Shown here: piece by piece, positions 8,368-16,626 of the stretch
Numbering within the stretch: position 1 is the first letter of the stretch
Layout of the letters: every line of letters starts with the position of its first letter
Assembly (NCBI GenBank): GCA_035498035.1
Contig: DATKAN010000006.1
Location: 1-43,022 of the forward strand
Reading direction: 5' to 3'
Length of the DNA stretch: 43,022 nt
Origin: Nitrospiria bacterium
GTDB taxonomy: Bacteria; Nitrospirota; Nitrospiria; JACQBZ01
Position numbers and translations under genes: made by a program
Notes under the pieces: generated by a model
The model's database searches: none
What the model was told of the DNA's origin: nothing
What the model saw: the letters and a program-made list of their open reading frames with translations, nothing else

Positions 8368-9579
8368 ATGTCGAACGGCAGTCTCTGGAATCGGCTGGAT
8401 CAATGGACCCGCTTGAGCCGCCTCTCCTTTCCGGTCCCGGCCCACGCGAAAAATCTCGGCTACTGCCTCGGCGGAATCACGCTGACGGGATTTTCCATTC
8501 TGTTTCTGACCGGCCTGATCCTGGCCCAATTTTTCAACCCCCAGCCGGACCAGGCCAACCGCAGCGTCCATTACATCGCGGAGCAGGTGAGCGGCGGACG
8601 GTGGCTCCGGTCCTTTCATTACTGGACGGCGCAGGCCGTTATCCTTTCGATGTGCGCGCACCTTCTCCGGGTCTTCTACAGCGGATCCTACAAGGCCCCG
8701 CGCATCCTGACCTGGTATTTTGGAACGGCGCTGTTTTTCACCGCCACGATGCTGTCCTATTTTTCGGGCACCGTGATCAAATGGGACCAGGAGGGGTCCG
8801 AGGCGCTGGAGCATTTCCAGTTCGTCGTGGGCCTCCTGGGGCCCCTCGGCACCCTGCTGGGGGAAGGCCTGACCCAAAGCGTCTCGATGAATGTCCGGAT
8901 GTACAGCTTTCATGTCACGCTGGCCCCGCTGCTTTTGATTTTTCTGGTCGTCGGCCATTTCTATCTGATCCATGTCTTCAATATCTCGCCCCTTCCGCGG
9001 GGACCGCATTCCAAAATGCCCGAGGTCCCGAAGGCCGAGCTGACCGGGACCTTTACCGAACACCTCCTCGGGATCGTCCGCTTCAGCCTCATCTTCTATG
9101 GCCTGGTCGCGATCCTCGCCGCGATCGTTCCCGCGTCGCTGGGGCCCGCGGCCACGTCCGAGGCGACCGGGGTGAAACCGCCCTGGATCTATTTGTGGCA
9201 GTACGGCGTCGAGAATTTTCTGGGGATGGCCGGGATCCTGTACAGCACCCTGCTGCTGCTCCTGCTTTTTCTCATCGTGCCCTTGCTGGACCGTGGACTG
9301 AACCGCGATCCGAAGGACCGCAAGGGCGTTCTGGCGCTGGGGGCCCTGACCGGGCTCGTCCTCCTGAGCCTGACCCTCTATGGCTGGCTTTCCCCCAAAC
9401 AGGTTCATCACGGCCACGGCCATGGCCACGGGGGAAATATGGAAGAGATGCCCGGGATGGAGATGAATGAAGCGCCGTCCGCCGGGGATTCTCACCCCGA
9501 ATCCGTCCCGCCGAATGAACATCATGATGACCATCACGACGAGCCCCCGGACCATCCCTCCGAACAAGAGGCGCACTGA
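8368..9579 (+). CDS. Cytochrome b (bc/b6 type) with His/Met-rich C-terminal tail
   Basis: This 403-residue membrane protein is a quinol-oxidising cytochrome b. Four haem ligands are visible: His84 and His98 (13 residues between) in one helix and His182 and His197 (14 residues between, as in b6) in another. The SGTVIKWDQ segment after helix C and a PPWIYLWQYG stretch in place of the usual PEWY quinol-site motif support the family. Residues to about 355 hold eight or so membrane segments. The last about 55 residues are a hydrophilic tail full of His, Met, Asp and Glu (HHGHGHGHGG, EEMPGMEM, EHHDDHHDE), which looks metal-binding. No Rieske or cytochrome c gene is next to it. The tldE gene begins 6 nt downstream, so they may be co-transcribed. 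Confidence 0.9.
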   Translation: MSNGSLWNRLDQWTRLSRLSFPVPAHAKNLGYCLGGITLTGFSILFLTGLILAQFFNPQPDQANRSVHYIAEQVSGGRWLRSFHYWTAQAVILSMCAHLLRVFYSGSYKAPRILTWYFGTALFFTATMLSYFSGTVIKWDQEGSEALEHFQFVVGLLGPLGTLLGEGLTQSVSMNVRMYSFHVTLAPLLLIFLVVGHFYLIHVFNISPLPRGPHSKMPEVPKAELTGTFTEHLLGIVRFSLIFYGLVAILAAIVPASLGPAATSEATGVKPPWIYLWQYGVENFLGMAGILYSTLLLLLLFLIVPLLDRGLNRDPKDRKGVLALGALTGLVLLSLTLYGWLSPKQVHHGHGHGHGGNMEEMPGMEMNEAPSAGDSHPESVPPNEHHDDHHDEPPDHPSEQEAH

Positions 9580-9585
9580 CCCGAT

Positions 9586-10923
9586 ATGAACGAATCCCGG
9601 TTTCGTGACATCGTAAAAGAGGTGACGGCGCTGGCCGAGGGAACGGCCGTCGAAATCCTGTTTGCCCTGCAACGGGAAGGCCTCACCCGCTTCGGGAACA
9701 ACATTGTTTCCCAGCACATCGATACCGGGAACGCCGAGGCGGTGATCCGCGTTCAAAAGGGGAGGCGCCAGGGACGGGCCAGCTGCAATCAGTTCGACCG
9801 CGCCACGCTGGAGCGGACGGTGAGGAAGGCCGTCGCGATCGCGGCGGTCCAGGCGGAAGACCCCGCGCTTTTGACCTTCCCGGAACCCCAGTCCTACCAG
9901 CCCCTTTCCCATTCCGTTCCGGCGACGCTGGCCGTCGCACCGGACGAAAAAGTGGATCAGATCCGCCGCGCCGTCTCGCTCTGCAGGAGAAAAAAGACGA
10001 CTGCGGCCGGGATCTTCTCGCACGGGATGCAGGCGGTGGGCCTGGCGAATTCCAGCGGCCTCTTCGCCTACAACGATTACACCTCGGCGAGCTTTAGCGT
10101 GACGGTCATGGCCGACGACAGCTCCGGATGGGCCGACTCGACTCAACCGAACATCCATGCCGTCCATCCGGAGGTCCTGACCTCCGTCGCCCTGGAAAAG
10201 GCCCTGGCCGGTCGCCGTCCAAGGGCCCTGCCGCCGGGGGAGTACGACGTGATCCTGGAGCCGGCCGCGGTCGCGGAGCTGCTGCTCTTCATGGCCTGGG
10301 ACGGCTTCGGCGCGCTGCCGTATCTGGAAGGCCGCAGCTTCGTGTCGGGAAGGCTGGGCCAAAAGATCTTGAGCGAGAAGGTGATGATCGTGGACGACGT
10401 CTACAACCACCAGACGCTCGGTCTGAATTTTGACTACGAGGGCATGCCGCGTCAACGCGTCGTTCTGGTGGACGGGGGCGTGGCCAAGGCGGTGGTGCAT
10501 GACCGGAAGACGGCGAAAGAGGCCGGAACGGAATCGACCGGCCACGCGTTGCCGCAGCCGAATACCAACGGCCCGATGCCGCTCAATCTGATGCTGGCCG
10601 GGGGCGATTCGTCGGTGGACGAGATGGTCGCCTCGACCGATCGCGGGCTGTTGATCACCCATTTTCATTACACGAATATTCTCGAGCCCATGACCTTGAT
10701 GATCACGGGCATGACGCGGGACGGCGTTTTTTGGGTCGAGAAGGGGAAGGTCAGGCATCCCGTGAAAAATTTCCGCTTCACCGAGAGCGTCGTGAAGGCC
10801 TTCAATCAGGTCGAGGCGCTCGGCCGTGAGACGGTTTATGCCCACGCCTTCTGGGGCGGGGGGATCGTCTGCCCGGCCGCGAAGATCCGGGGGTTTAATT
10901 TCTCGAGCGGGACCCGATTTTAA
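9586..10923 (+). CDS. tldE: TldE/PmbA-family protein (metalloprotease partner)
   Basis: TldE forms a heterodimer with the zinc protease TldD, which digests unfolded peptides and matures some peptide antibiotics. This 445-residue protein has the PmbA layout: an N-terminal domain with AVIRVQKGRRQGRASCNQF, a central KVMIVDDVYNHQTLGL, and DYEGMPRQRVVLVDGG and TGHALPQPN in the C-terminal half. It lacks the HExxxH zinc motif, as expected for the E subunit. It is followed after 52 nt by tldD. The gap holds a perfect 24 nt palindrome. Confidence 0.93.
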   Translation: MNESRFRDIVKEVTALAEGTAVEILFALQREGLTRFGNNIVSQHIDTGNAEAVIRVQKGRRQGRASCNQFDRATLERTVRKAVAIAAVQAEDPALLTFPEPQSYQPLSHSVPATLAVAPDEKVDQIRRAVSLCRRKKTTAAGIFSHGMQAVGLANSSGLFAYNDYTSASFSVTVMADDSSGWADSTQPNIHAVHPEVLTSVALEKALAGRRPRALPPGEYDVILEPAAVAELLLFMAWDGFGALPYLEGRSFVSGRLGQKILSEKVMIVDDVYNHQTLGLNFDYEGMPRQRVVLVDGGVAKAVVHDRKTAKEAGTESTGHALPQPNTNGPMPLNLMLAGGDSSVDEMVASTDRGLLITHFHYTNILEPMTLMITGMTRDGVFWVEKGKVRHPVKNFRFTESVVKAFNQVEALGRETVYAHAFWGGGIVCPAAKIRGFNFSSGTRF

Positions 10924-10932
10924 TTGGAACGC

Positions 10933-10956
10933 AGGGGCGCACGGCCGTGCGCCCCT
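10933..10956. repeat. Perfect 24 nt palindrome between tldE and tldD
   Basis: AGGGGCGCACGG is followed directly by its reverse complement CCGTGCGCCCCT. It belongs to a loose class of AGGGGC...GCCCCT hairpins also seen at 20707, 30396 and 38025. As RNA it would form a very stable hairpin between two genes of one operon and could adjust their relative expression. Confidence 0.7.
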
Positions 10957-10975
10957 ACATAAGAAGGTGTAATCC

Positions 10976-12418
10976 ATGCGTGACCTGACCGCCATCGCAC
11001 TGAATGCCGCCAAACGCCACGGGGCGTCGTACGCCGATATCCGGATCCTGCACATCACGGTCGAGGATCTGACCGTCCGGAACGGCGAGCTGGGCGATAT
11101 CCGACAGGACGAATCGCTCGGGATCGGCGTGCGCGTGATCGTGGACGGGGCCTGGGGCTTCGCGGCCGGCCCGTCCCTGAGGAAGGAAGATATCCGCAAG
11201 ACCGCCGTCCAGGCCTGCCGGATCGCGAAGGCCAGCGCGAAATTGAAGAAAGACCGGGTGCGTCTCTCGAAGGAAGAGGTCGTGGACACGGCATGGCAGA
11301 CCCCGGTCGTGATCGATCCCTTCAAAGTTCCCGTGAGCCAGAAACTCGACCTGCTGTTTCGGACCGATGAGATCCTCCGGAAAGACCGCCGCATCAAGGT
11401 CGCCGAGTCCACGGTGGGGTGCGTACGGGAGCGGCAGTGGCTGGCGACGAGCGAAGGGACCTTTATCGACCAGACGCTGACCCGTACCGGCGCGGGTTAT
11501 TCCGCGACGGCCGTCGAGGGCGGCGAGGTCCAGAAGCGGTCCTACCCGATGAGCTTCGGGGGACAGTACATGGGAATGGGCTACGAGCTGGTCATGGGAC
11601 TCGCCTTGATCGAGAACGCCGAGAAGACCCGCGAGGAGGCCGTGGCGCTGTTGACCGCGAAGCCCTGCCCTTCCGGAAAGAAGGACCTGATCCTGGACGG
11701 GACCCAGCTCGCGCTTCAAATCCATGAATCGATGGGCCATCCCTCGGAGCTGGATCGGGTCCTCGGACTGGAGGAAAATTACGCCGGCCGGAGTTTTCTG
11801 ACGTTGGAGAAGTACAAGAAGTTCCGTTACGGCTCGGATCGGGTGACCCTGATGGCCGACTCGACCGTGCCGGGGGGGCTTTCGACCTTCGGTTACGACG
11901 ACGACGGCGTACGCGCGCAGCGCTGGCCGATCGTCCAGAACGGGATCTTCGTCGGGTATCACACGAACCGCGAATTCGCCCCGGTGATCGGGGGGTCCAG
12001 CCGCGGAGCCTGCCGCGCCGATTCCTGGGCCTCGCTCCCGATGATCCGGATCACGAACCTGAGCCTGATGCCGGGCGACCGGACGCCGGAGGAGCTCATC
12101 GCCGACACGAAAGACGGGATTTTCATGTGCACGAACAAGAGTTGGTCGATCGACCAGATGCGGTACAATTTTCAGTTCGGATGCGAGATCGGCTGGGAGA
12201 TCAAAAACGGAAAGCTCGGCGCGATGCTAAAGAACTGCACCTATCAGGGGATCACGCCGGAATTCTGGGGCTCCTGCGACGGGGTCTCAAACGGCGATCA
12301 CTGGACGCTCTGGGGGGTCGTGAACTGCGGAAAGGGCCAGCCCGGTCAGACGGCCGAGATGTCCCACGGCGCCGCGCCGGCGAGGTTTCGGAAGGTCACG
12401 GTGGGGGTGACGGCCTAG
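10976..12418 (+). CDS. tldD: TldD zinc metalloprotease
   Basis: This is the catalytic subunit of the TldD/TldE protease, 480 residues. The zinc motif HESMGH lies at 250-255 inside LALQIHESMGHPSELDR, and C-terminal cysteines (MLKNCTYQG, WGSCDG) are in the region that supplies the third ligand in E. coli TldD. The N-terminal domain begins RDLTAIALNAAKRHGASYADIR, split here as residues 2-23. It follows tldE, so both subunits are made from one locus. The stop codon TAG shares the four bases CTAG with the stop of the convergent dehydrogenase gene on the other strand. Confidence 0.95.
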   Translation: MRDLTAIALNAAKRHGASYADIRILHITVEDLTVRNGELGDIRQDESLGIGVRVIVDGAWGFAAGPSLRKEDIRKTAVQACRIAKASAKLKKDRVRLSKEEVVDTAWQTPVVIDPFKVPVSQKLDLLFRTDEILRKDRRIKVAESTVGCVRERQWLATSEGTFIDQTLTRTGAGYSATAVEGGEVQKRSYPMSFGGQYMGMGYELVMGLALIENAEKTREEAVALLTAKPCPSGKKDLILDGTQLALQIHESMGHPSELDRVLGLEENYAGRSFLTLEKYKKFRYGSDRVTLMADSTVPGGLSTFGYDDDGVRAQRWPIVQNGIFVGYHTNREFAPVIGGSSRGACRADSWASLPMIRITNLSLMPGDRTPEELIADTKDGIFMCTNKSWSIDQMRYNFQFGCEIGWEIKNGKLGAMLKNCTYQGITPEFWGSCDGVSNGDHWTLWGVVNCGKGQPGQTAEMSHGAAPARFRKVTVGVTA

Positions 12419-13236
12419 AAGAACGGTGAGTTCGTGTTGCGATTTTCCTGAATGAACCTGGTCAGCCGGGCCACGGAACTTCTCGGGCCGAACCGGGTCG
12501 AGAAGATCATCAGCTTGTTGAGCAGCCCGGGGATCACGACCGCCTTTCCCTTCATCATCCCGCGATACCCGATCCGCGCGACTGTCCCGGCATCCATCAT
12601 CTTCCAGGGTTTGTAAAGGATCGTATTTTTAACACGGGCCCTATTCTGAAATTTTGTCTCCGTGGCGCCCGGGCAGAGCGCCGTCACCGTGATGCCCGTA
12701 CCGCGAAGCTCCTCGTTCAGCGCCTCGGACAAGGACAGCACGTATGCCTTGGTCGCATAATAGACGGCGAAGAAAGGTCCCGGCACGAAGCCCCCGGCCG
12801 AGGCGACGTTCATAATCCGGCCTTCTTTCTTCTGAATCATGTACGGAAGCAGCCGTTTGGTCAGGTCTGTAAGGCTGACCATGTTGACCTGCATCATCCG
12901 GACTTCCTCATCCAACGCCGTTTCGGCGAACCGCCCGTAGACCCCATATCCGGCGTTGTTGATCAGGACATCGATCTTGATGGATTCCTTCCGAAGCTCC
13001 TGGATGATCGCCTCGGCCGCACGCGGTTCGGAGAGATCCGTTGAGATTGTTTTGATCGATACTTTGGGCTCTTCTTTTCGGATCGCCTCGGCCGCTTCCT
13101 CAAGTCGTTCCCCGTCCCTGGCCACCAGGACGAGATTGTAGTCGTCCCGGGCGAGCAGCCGGCCGAGCTCATACCCGATCCCGCTTGAGGCGCCGGTGAC
13201 GAGGGCCGTCCTCCCTTGATTTGAAATGGGCGACAT
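12415..13236 (-). CDS. Short-chain dehydrogenase/reductase (SDR family)
   Basis: This is an NAD(P)-dependent oxidoreductase of the classical SDR family, 273 residues. Cofactor motif TGASSGIG is at 14-21 and NNAG at 93-96; catalytic Ser146 (VASAGG), Tyr159 and Lys163 (YYATK) are in place. An Arg at 40 (LVARDGERL) suggests a preference for NADPH. Its type (DltE/YqjQ-like) is usually of unknown substrate. It is convergent with tldD with a 4 nt overlap of stop codons and no visible terminator. It stands alone as a single gene. Confidence 0.93.
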   Translation of the reverse strand: MSPISNQGRTALVTGASSGIGYELGRLLARDDYNLVLVARDGERLEEAAEAIRKEEPKVSIKTISTDLSEPRAAEAIIQELRKESIKIDVLINNAGYGVYGRFAETALDEEVRMMQVNMVSLTDLTKRLLPYMIQKKEGRIMNVASAGGFVPGPFFAVYYATKAYVLSLSEALNEELRGTGITVTALCPGATETKFQNRARVKNTILYKPWKMMDAGTVARIGYRGMMKGKAVVIPGLLNKLMIFSTRFGPRSSVARLTRFIQENRNTNSPFF

Positions 13237-13330
13237 ACTCGTTAAGTAGAATATGAATCCGGCCGGTTGTCAAGTTTTTCCGGATCACGGGGCCGTATAA
13301 TCCGACCCATCCTTTTTTGATATTTAGGGC

Positions 13331-13360
13331 TTGCTATTTTTATCCCGACCGTGTTATAGT
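13331..13360 (+). promoter_or_regulatory. Sigma-70 type promoter for the DEAD-box helicase
   Basis: TTGCTA (13331-13336) and TATAGT (13355-13360) are 18 nt apart. Transcription would start near 13367, leaving about 230 nt of leader before the chosen helicase start at 13596. Confidence 0.55.
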
Positions 13361-13400
13361 GGCAAAAGTTTGACGAACCACGAGGCGGTATCCAACCACG

Positions 13401-13460
13401 ATGATCCCTCCTCAAGAAGCAGGTCCATCAATACCTACCGATAGACCATCACTCTTCTAA
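13401..13460 (+). CDS. Possible 19-residue leader peptide in helicase 5' leader
   Basis: A small open frame in the helicase leader reads MIPPQEAGPSIPTDRPSLF and stops. It is Pro/Ser-rich; poly-proline-like contexts can slow ribosomes. No convincing ribosome site precedes it (GAGG is 17 nt upstream). It could be chance; I note it because long leaders with small frames are common ahead of cold-responsive RNA helicase genes. Confidence 0.2.
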   Translation: MIPPQEAGPSIPTDRPSLF

Positions 13461-13595
13461 AAGGTTCTTCAATCAGGGCAAAAAGTCCGGCCGAGCTGAA
13501 CTCTGCCTCACATGATGCAGGGCTACGTATGCGCCGTCGCTTTTTTGCAAACAGGCACGGGACTGCGGTCCCAGGATATAAAGGAGTTACAAGGA

Positions 13596-14816
13596 ATGAC
13601 GTTTGAAGAGTTGGGGCTTGCCCCGGAAATACTACGCGCCGTCAAGGCGAAAAATTATGAAGCGCCCACCCCCATCCAGGAGCAGGCCATCCCGGCCATA
13701 CGCGCGGGGAAGGACTTGATCGGCTGCGCGCAGACCGGGACCGGCAAGACGGCCGGTTTCACGCTGCCGATCCTCCACCGGCTGCGCGAAGGCCGTTCGC
13801 CGTCGCTTCGGGTTCTGGTGCTCGTGCCCACGCGCGAGCTGGCGGCGCAGGTGGACGAAAGCATCCGGACCTACGGCCGTTATCTTCATTTGCGAACCGG
13901 GGTCGTGTTCGGAGGGGTGAATTTCGAGCGGCAGGAGCTTGCGCTCCGCCGAGGGATCGACATCCTCGTCGCCACTCCCGGTCGTTTGCTGGATCATATG
14001 CGGCAGGGGAATGTGAGTTTTAAAAGCCTCGAGGTCCTGGTGATCGACGAGGCGGACCGGATGCTCGACATGGGATTCATTCCGGATGTCCGTGCGATCA
14101 TCAAAAACATCCCCCAGCACCGTCAGACCCTCCTGTTCTCGGCCACCATGCCGGGGGAGATCCAGGTGCTCGCCCATGAAATTCTGAGGCAGCCGGTCGT
14201 GATCCAGATCGCGCGACAGGGGACGCCGGCCAGCGGCGTGCGGCAGGCGGTGTATTCCGTCGACGCCTCGCGCAAGCGGGACCTGCTGCTCCATTTGATC
14301 GAGAAGGAAAAGATGGACCAGGTGCTCGTCTTTACCCGCACGAAACACCGAGCGGACCATCTGGCCCAACAGCTCGAGCGGAACGGAAAACGCGTGGCGG
14401 CGCTTCACAGCAACAAGAGCCAGGGGGCGCGGACCCGTATCCTGGATGAGTTCCGGAGAGGATCGATCCAGGTCCTGGTCGCCACGAACATCGCCGCGCG
14501 CGGACTGGACGTCAAAGGAATTTCACACGTGGTGAATTTCGATCTTCCGGATTCCCCGGAGGACTATGTCCACCGGATCGGGCGGACCGCCCGCGCCGAG
14601 GCGGAGGGCGATGCGATTTCGCTGATGGCCCCGAACGAGCGGGGAAACCTCCGCGAGATCGAGCGTCTGATCGGATCGAAGATTCCCCAGATGGAGATCC
14701 CCGGGTTTGAAAGCACGGGAGAGGCTCAGGAGGAAGCGCCGGGCCGGTTTACCCGTTCCCGGCATCGACAAAGCGGGGGTGCATCGAAGTGGCGGCGGCC
14801 GGTGTTCCAACGATAA
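13596..14816 (+). CDS. rhlE: DEAD-box ATP-dependent RNA helicase (RhlE-like)
   Basis: This RNA helicase unwinds structured RNA, usually in ribosome assembly or RNA decay. From ATG 13596 it has 406 residues. Motifs in order are: Q motif PTPIQEQAIP, Walker A AQTGTGKT (45-52), PTRELAAQ, DEAD at 151-154, SAT, then in the second RecA-like domain ATNIAARGLDVKG and HRIGRTAR. A short basic tail rich in Arg/Ser/Gly ends the protein. I chose 13596 because AAGGAG precedes it and the helicase core begins there; the open frame reaches 13512 but adds non-family sequence. A strong terminator follows at 14854. Confidence 0.95.
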   Translation: MTFEELGLAPEILRAVKAKNYEAPTPIQEQAIPAIRAGKDLIGCAQTGTGKTAGFTLPILHRLREGRSPSLRVLVLVPTRELAAQVDESIRTYGRYLHLRTGVVFGGVNFERQELALRRGIDILVATPGRLLDHMRQGNVSFKSLEVLVIDEADRMLDMGFIPDVRAIIKNIPQHRQTLLFSATMPGEIQVLAHEILRQPVVIQIARQGTPASGVRQAVYSVDASRKRDLLLHLIEKEKMDQVLVFTRTKHRADHLAQQLERNGKRVAALHSNKSQGARTRILDEFRRGSIQVLVATNIAARGLDVKGISHVVNFDLPDSPEDYVHRIGRTARAEAEGDAISLMAPNERGNLREIERLIGSKIPQMEIPGFESTGEAQEEAPGRFTRSRHRQSGGASKWRRPVFQR

Positions 14817-14853
14817 GCCGCTCGCATTAAGCCTCGTTCTTTTGAAGTATAAA

Positions 14854-14890
14854 GGCCGGGTCTGGATACCAGACCCGGCCTAAATTTTTT
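14854..14890 (+). terminator. Rho-independent terminator after the helicase gene
   Basis: Perfect 12 bp stem (GGCCGGGTCTGG, loop ATA, CCAGACCCGGCC; 14854-14880) followed by TAAATTTTTT. It lies between two convergent genes. The T-run suits the plus strand; the minus side has only a weak T stretch. Confidence 0.9.
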
Positions 14891-15734
14891 ACGATCGTGG
14901 GAGGAAGATGCGGTGCGCGGCCAGGACTTCGCGGATGCGGGGCAGAGCTTCACGGGCGGCGGCCGCCCCGGCCTCGACGCATCGTTCCTTTTGGGTGAAA
15001 TCAAAGGCGGCGATCCCGTTCACATCGGGGTGAATCAAAACGTCGGCCTCCTGCGCGTGCCGCCGCCGGATCTCGGCCCCGGAAATGCTGAGGGCCTGGA
15101 TGATGACGGTCACGATGTCCGCGCCCTGGATGTCCCTGACCCGGGTCCCGACGTCGACCGCAATCGTCACGTCCGCGCCCAGGAACTTTGCGGTGGGCAC
15201 CGGGAGCGATTCCAGCACGCCGCCGTCGACCAAAAGCCTCCCGTCCATCTCGACCGGCTGGAAAACGGCCGGCAGCGCGCAGCTGGCATGCACCGCGGGC
15301 GCCAGGGGGCCGCGGTTCAAAATGACGCGTTCGCCGGCCCGGATATCGGTCGCGACGGCCGCGAAGGGAATCTTGAGGTCCTCGATCCGCGAGGCGGCCA
15401 CCTTCTGCGAGACGAAGCGTTCCAGCCGGTCTCCGACGATCAGGCCCTTCCGGAGCGTGAGGAAGGCGTAGTCCACGAGATCGTTCCGTTCCAGTTGGAA
15501 GGCGATCGATTCCAGGTTCGGACTGTGGGGCGTCGCGGCATAAAGCGCTCCGATGAGGCTCCCCACGCTCGTGCCCACCACCAGGTGGATCGGAATCCCT
15601 TCCTGTTCCAGGACGCGAATCACCCCGATGTGGGCGAAACCCCGCGCCGCGCCGCCGCCGAGCACGAGGGCGACCCGGGGAGATAACTTGGGCCGGCCCC
15701 CCAGACGGACCCGTAGTTTTTCCCAGAAACCCAT
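14889..15734 (-). CDS. Patatin-like phospholipase (RssA/YchK type)
   Basis: This is a serine lipase-like hydrolase with the patatin fold, 281 residues, probably cytoplasmic or membrane-associated. The oxyanion motif GGGAARG is at 26-32, the nucleophile Ser56 sits in GTSVGS, and the catalytic Asp170 in VDGG completes the dyad. A conserved LPAVFQPVEMDGRLLVDGG stretch links them. All catalytic residues are present, so it should be active, but the lipid substrate is unknown in this subfamily. It is a single gene that converges on the helicase and diverges from the rhomboid gene. Confidence 0.93.
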   Translation of the reverse strand: MGFWEKLRVRLGGRPKLSPRVALVLGGGAARGFAHIGVIRVLEQEGIPIHLVVGTSVGSLIGALYAATPHSPNLESIAFQLERNDLVDYAFLTLRKGLIVGDRLERFVSQKVAASRIEDLKIPFAAVATDIRAGERVILNRGPLAPAVHASCALPAVFQPVEMDGRLLVDGGVLESLPVPTAKFLGADVTIAVDVGTRVRDIQGADIVTVIIQALSISGAEIRRRHAQEADVLIHPDVNGIAAFDFTQKERCVEAGAAAAREALPRIREVLAAHRIFLPRS

Positions 15735-15782
15735 CGCGCTATCTTAAATCGGCCCGCAAAAAATCGCAAGTGCTCCTGCCCC

Positions 15783-15811
15783 TTGACGGACCCGTTTCAA
15801 TCCGTTACTTT
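15783..15811 (+). promoter_or_regulatory. Possible promoter for rhomboid protease gene
   Basis: TTGACG (15783-15788) and TACTTT (15806-15811) with a 17 nt spacer precede the start at 15847. The -10 box is weak. Confidence 0.4.
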
Positions 15812-15846
15812 ATCCGCATGATTTATATCCACTGTGAGAAATCAAG

Positions 15847-16572
15847 ATGATTCCGCTCCGCGACGACAACCCGACCAAGACGACGCCCGTGGTGACGATC
15901 GGGATCATTGTGGCCGCCACCGTGGTCTTTATCTACCAGCTCACCCTGGGCCCGCAGGCCGGGGAGCAGTTCGTCTATCTGTACGGGGCGATACCGGCCG
16001 TGATCATGGGACAGCAAACACTGCCGCGAGAGGTGATGGCCCTTCCACCCTCGCTGAGCCTCATCACCAGCATGTTCCTTCACGGCGGGCCTCTGCACCT
16101 GATCGGGAACATGCTATTTCTCTGGATCTTCGGAGACAATATCGAAGAGGCGATGGGCCATGTCCGGTTCATCTTTTTTTATCTGATCTGCGGCGTGGTC
16201 GCGGCGATGAGCCACGCCTTTTCCAATCCCGCTTCGGTTTCGCCCATGATCGGCGCGAGCGGGGCCATCTCGGGCGTGTTGGGCGCCTATCTGTTGCTCT
16301 ATCCGCGCGCGCGGGTCTACACCCTCATCCCTCTCGGCTTCTTTTTCTGGCGGGCGCATATCCCGGCGAGCATCATGTTGGGGTTCTGGTTCGTGCTTCA
16401 ACTAATCAGCGGAACTTCCTCGGTCGGCGCCGCGGGAGGGGGCGTCGCCTGGTTCGCGCACATCGGCGGATTCTTGGCCGGGATGGCCCTGATCGGTTTC
16501 TTCAAGCACCGCAGCGTCCGGTTTTTCAACCCGCCCAATCGTCGGTCCCCGCGGTTTTATACGGAAGGGTAG
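15847..16572 (+). CDS. Rhomboid-family intramembrane serine protease
   Basis: This 241-residue polytopic membrane protein should cleave transmembrane substrates within the bilayer. The catalytic dyad is visible: Ser138 in GASGAISG and His205 in WFAHIGGFLAG. The oxyanion-helix signature HLIGN (His84-Asn88) and the FGDNIEEAMG loop after it match bacterial rhomboids that carry an extended loop L1. Six core membrane segments can be traced. It lies upstream of the M24 peptidase gene with its own promoter between them, so co-transcription is not required. Confidence 0.95.
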   Translation: MIPLRDDNPTKTTPVVTIGIIVAATVVFIYQLTLGPQAGEQFVYLYGAIPAVIMGQQTLPREVMALPPSLSLITSMFLHGGPLHLIGNMLFLWIFGDNIEEAMGHVRFIFFYLICGVVAAMSHAFSNPASVSPMIGASGAISGVLGAYLLLYPRARVYTLIPLGFFFWRAHIPASIMLGFWFVLQLISGTSSVGAAGGGVAWFAHIGGFLAGMALIGFFKHRSVRFFNPPNRRSPRFYTEG

Positions 16573-16576
16573 GAGA

Positions 16577-16605
16577 TTGCATTCCCCTTCCCGGCCGTTT
16601 ATAAT
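16577..16605 (+). promoter_or_regulatory. Sigma-70 type promoter for M24 peptidase-archease-rtcB operon
   Basis: TTGCAT (16577-16582) and a perfect TATAAT (16600-16605) are 17 nt apart, 22 nt before the peptidase start, which has GGAGGAAGG as ribosome site. Confidence 0.65.
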
Positions 16606-16626
16606 ACCCGTCGGAGGAAGGATGCG

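Noticed and set aside
8143-11412. A 1089-codon open frame on the minus strand
   Set aside because: It is antisense to the lipoprotein, cytochrome b and tldE genes, which have clear family motifs. Its translation is rich in Arg, Gly, His and Pro with no domain. GC-rich third positions keep such shadows open.
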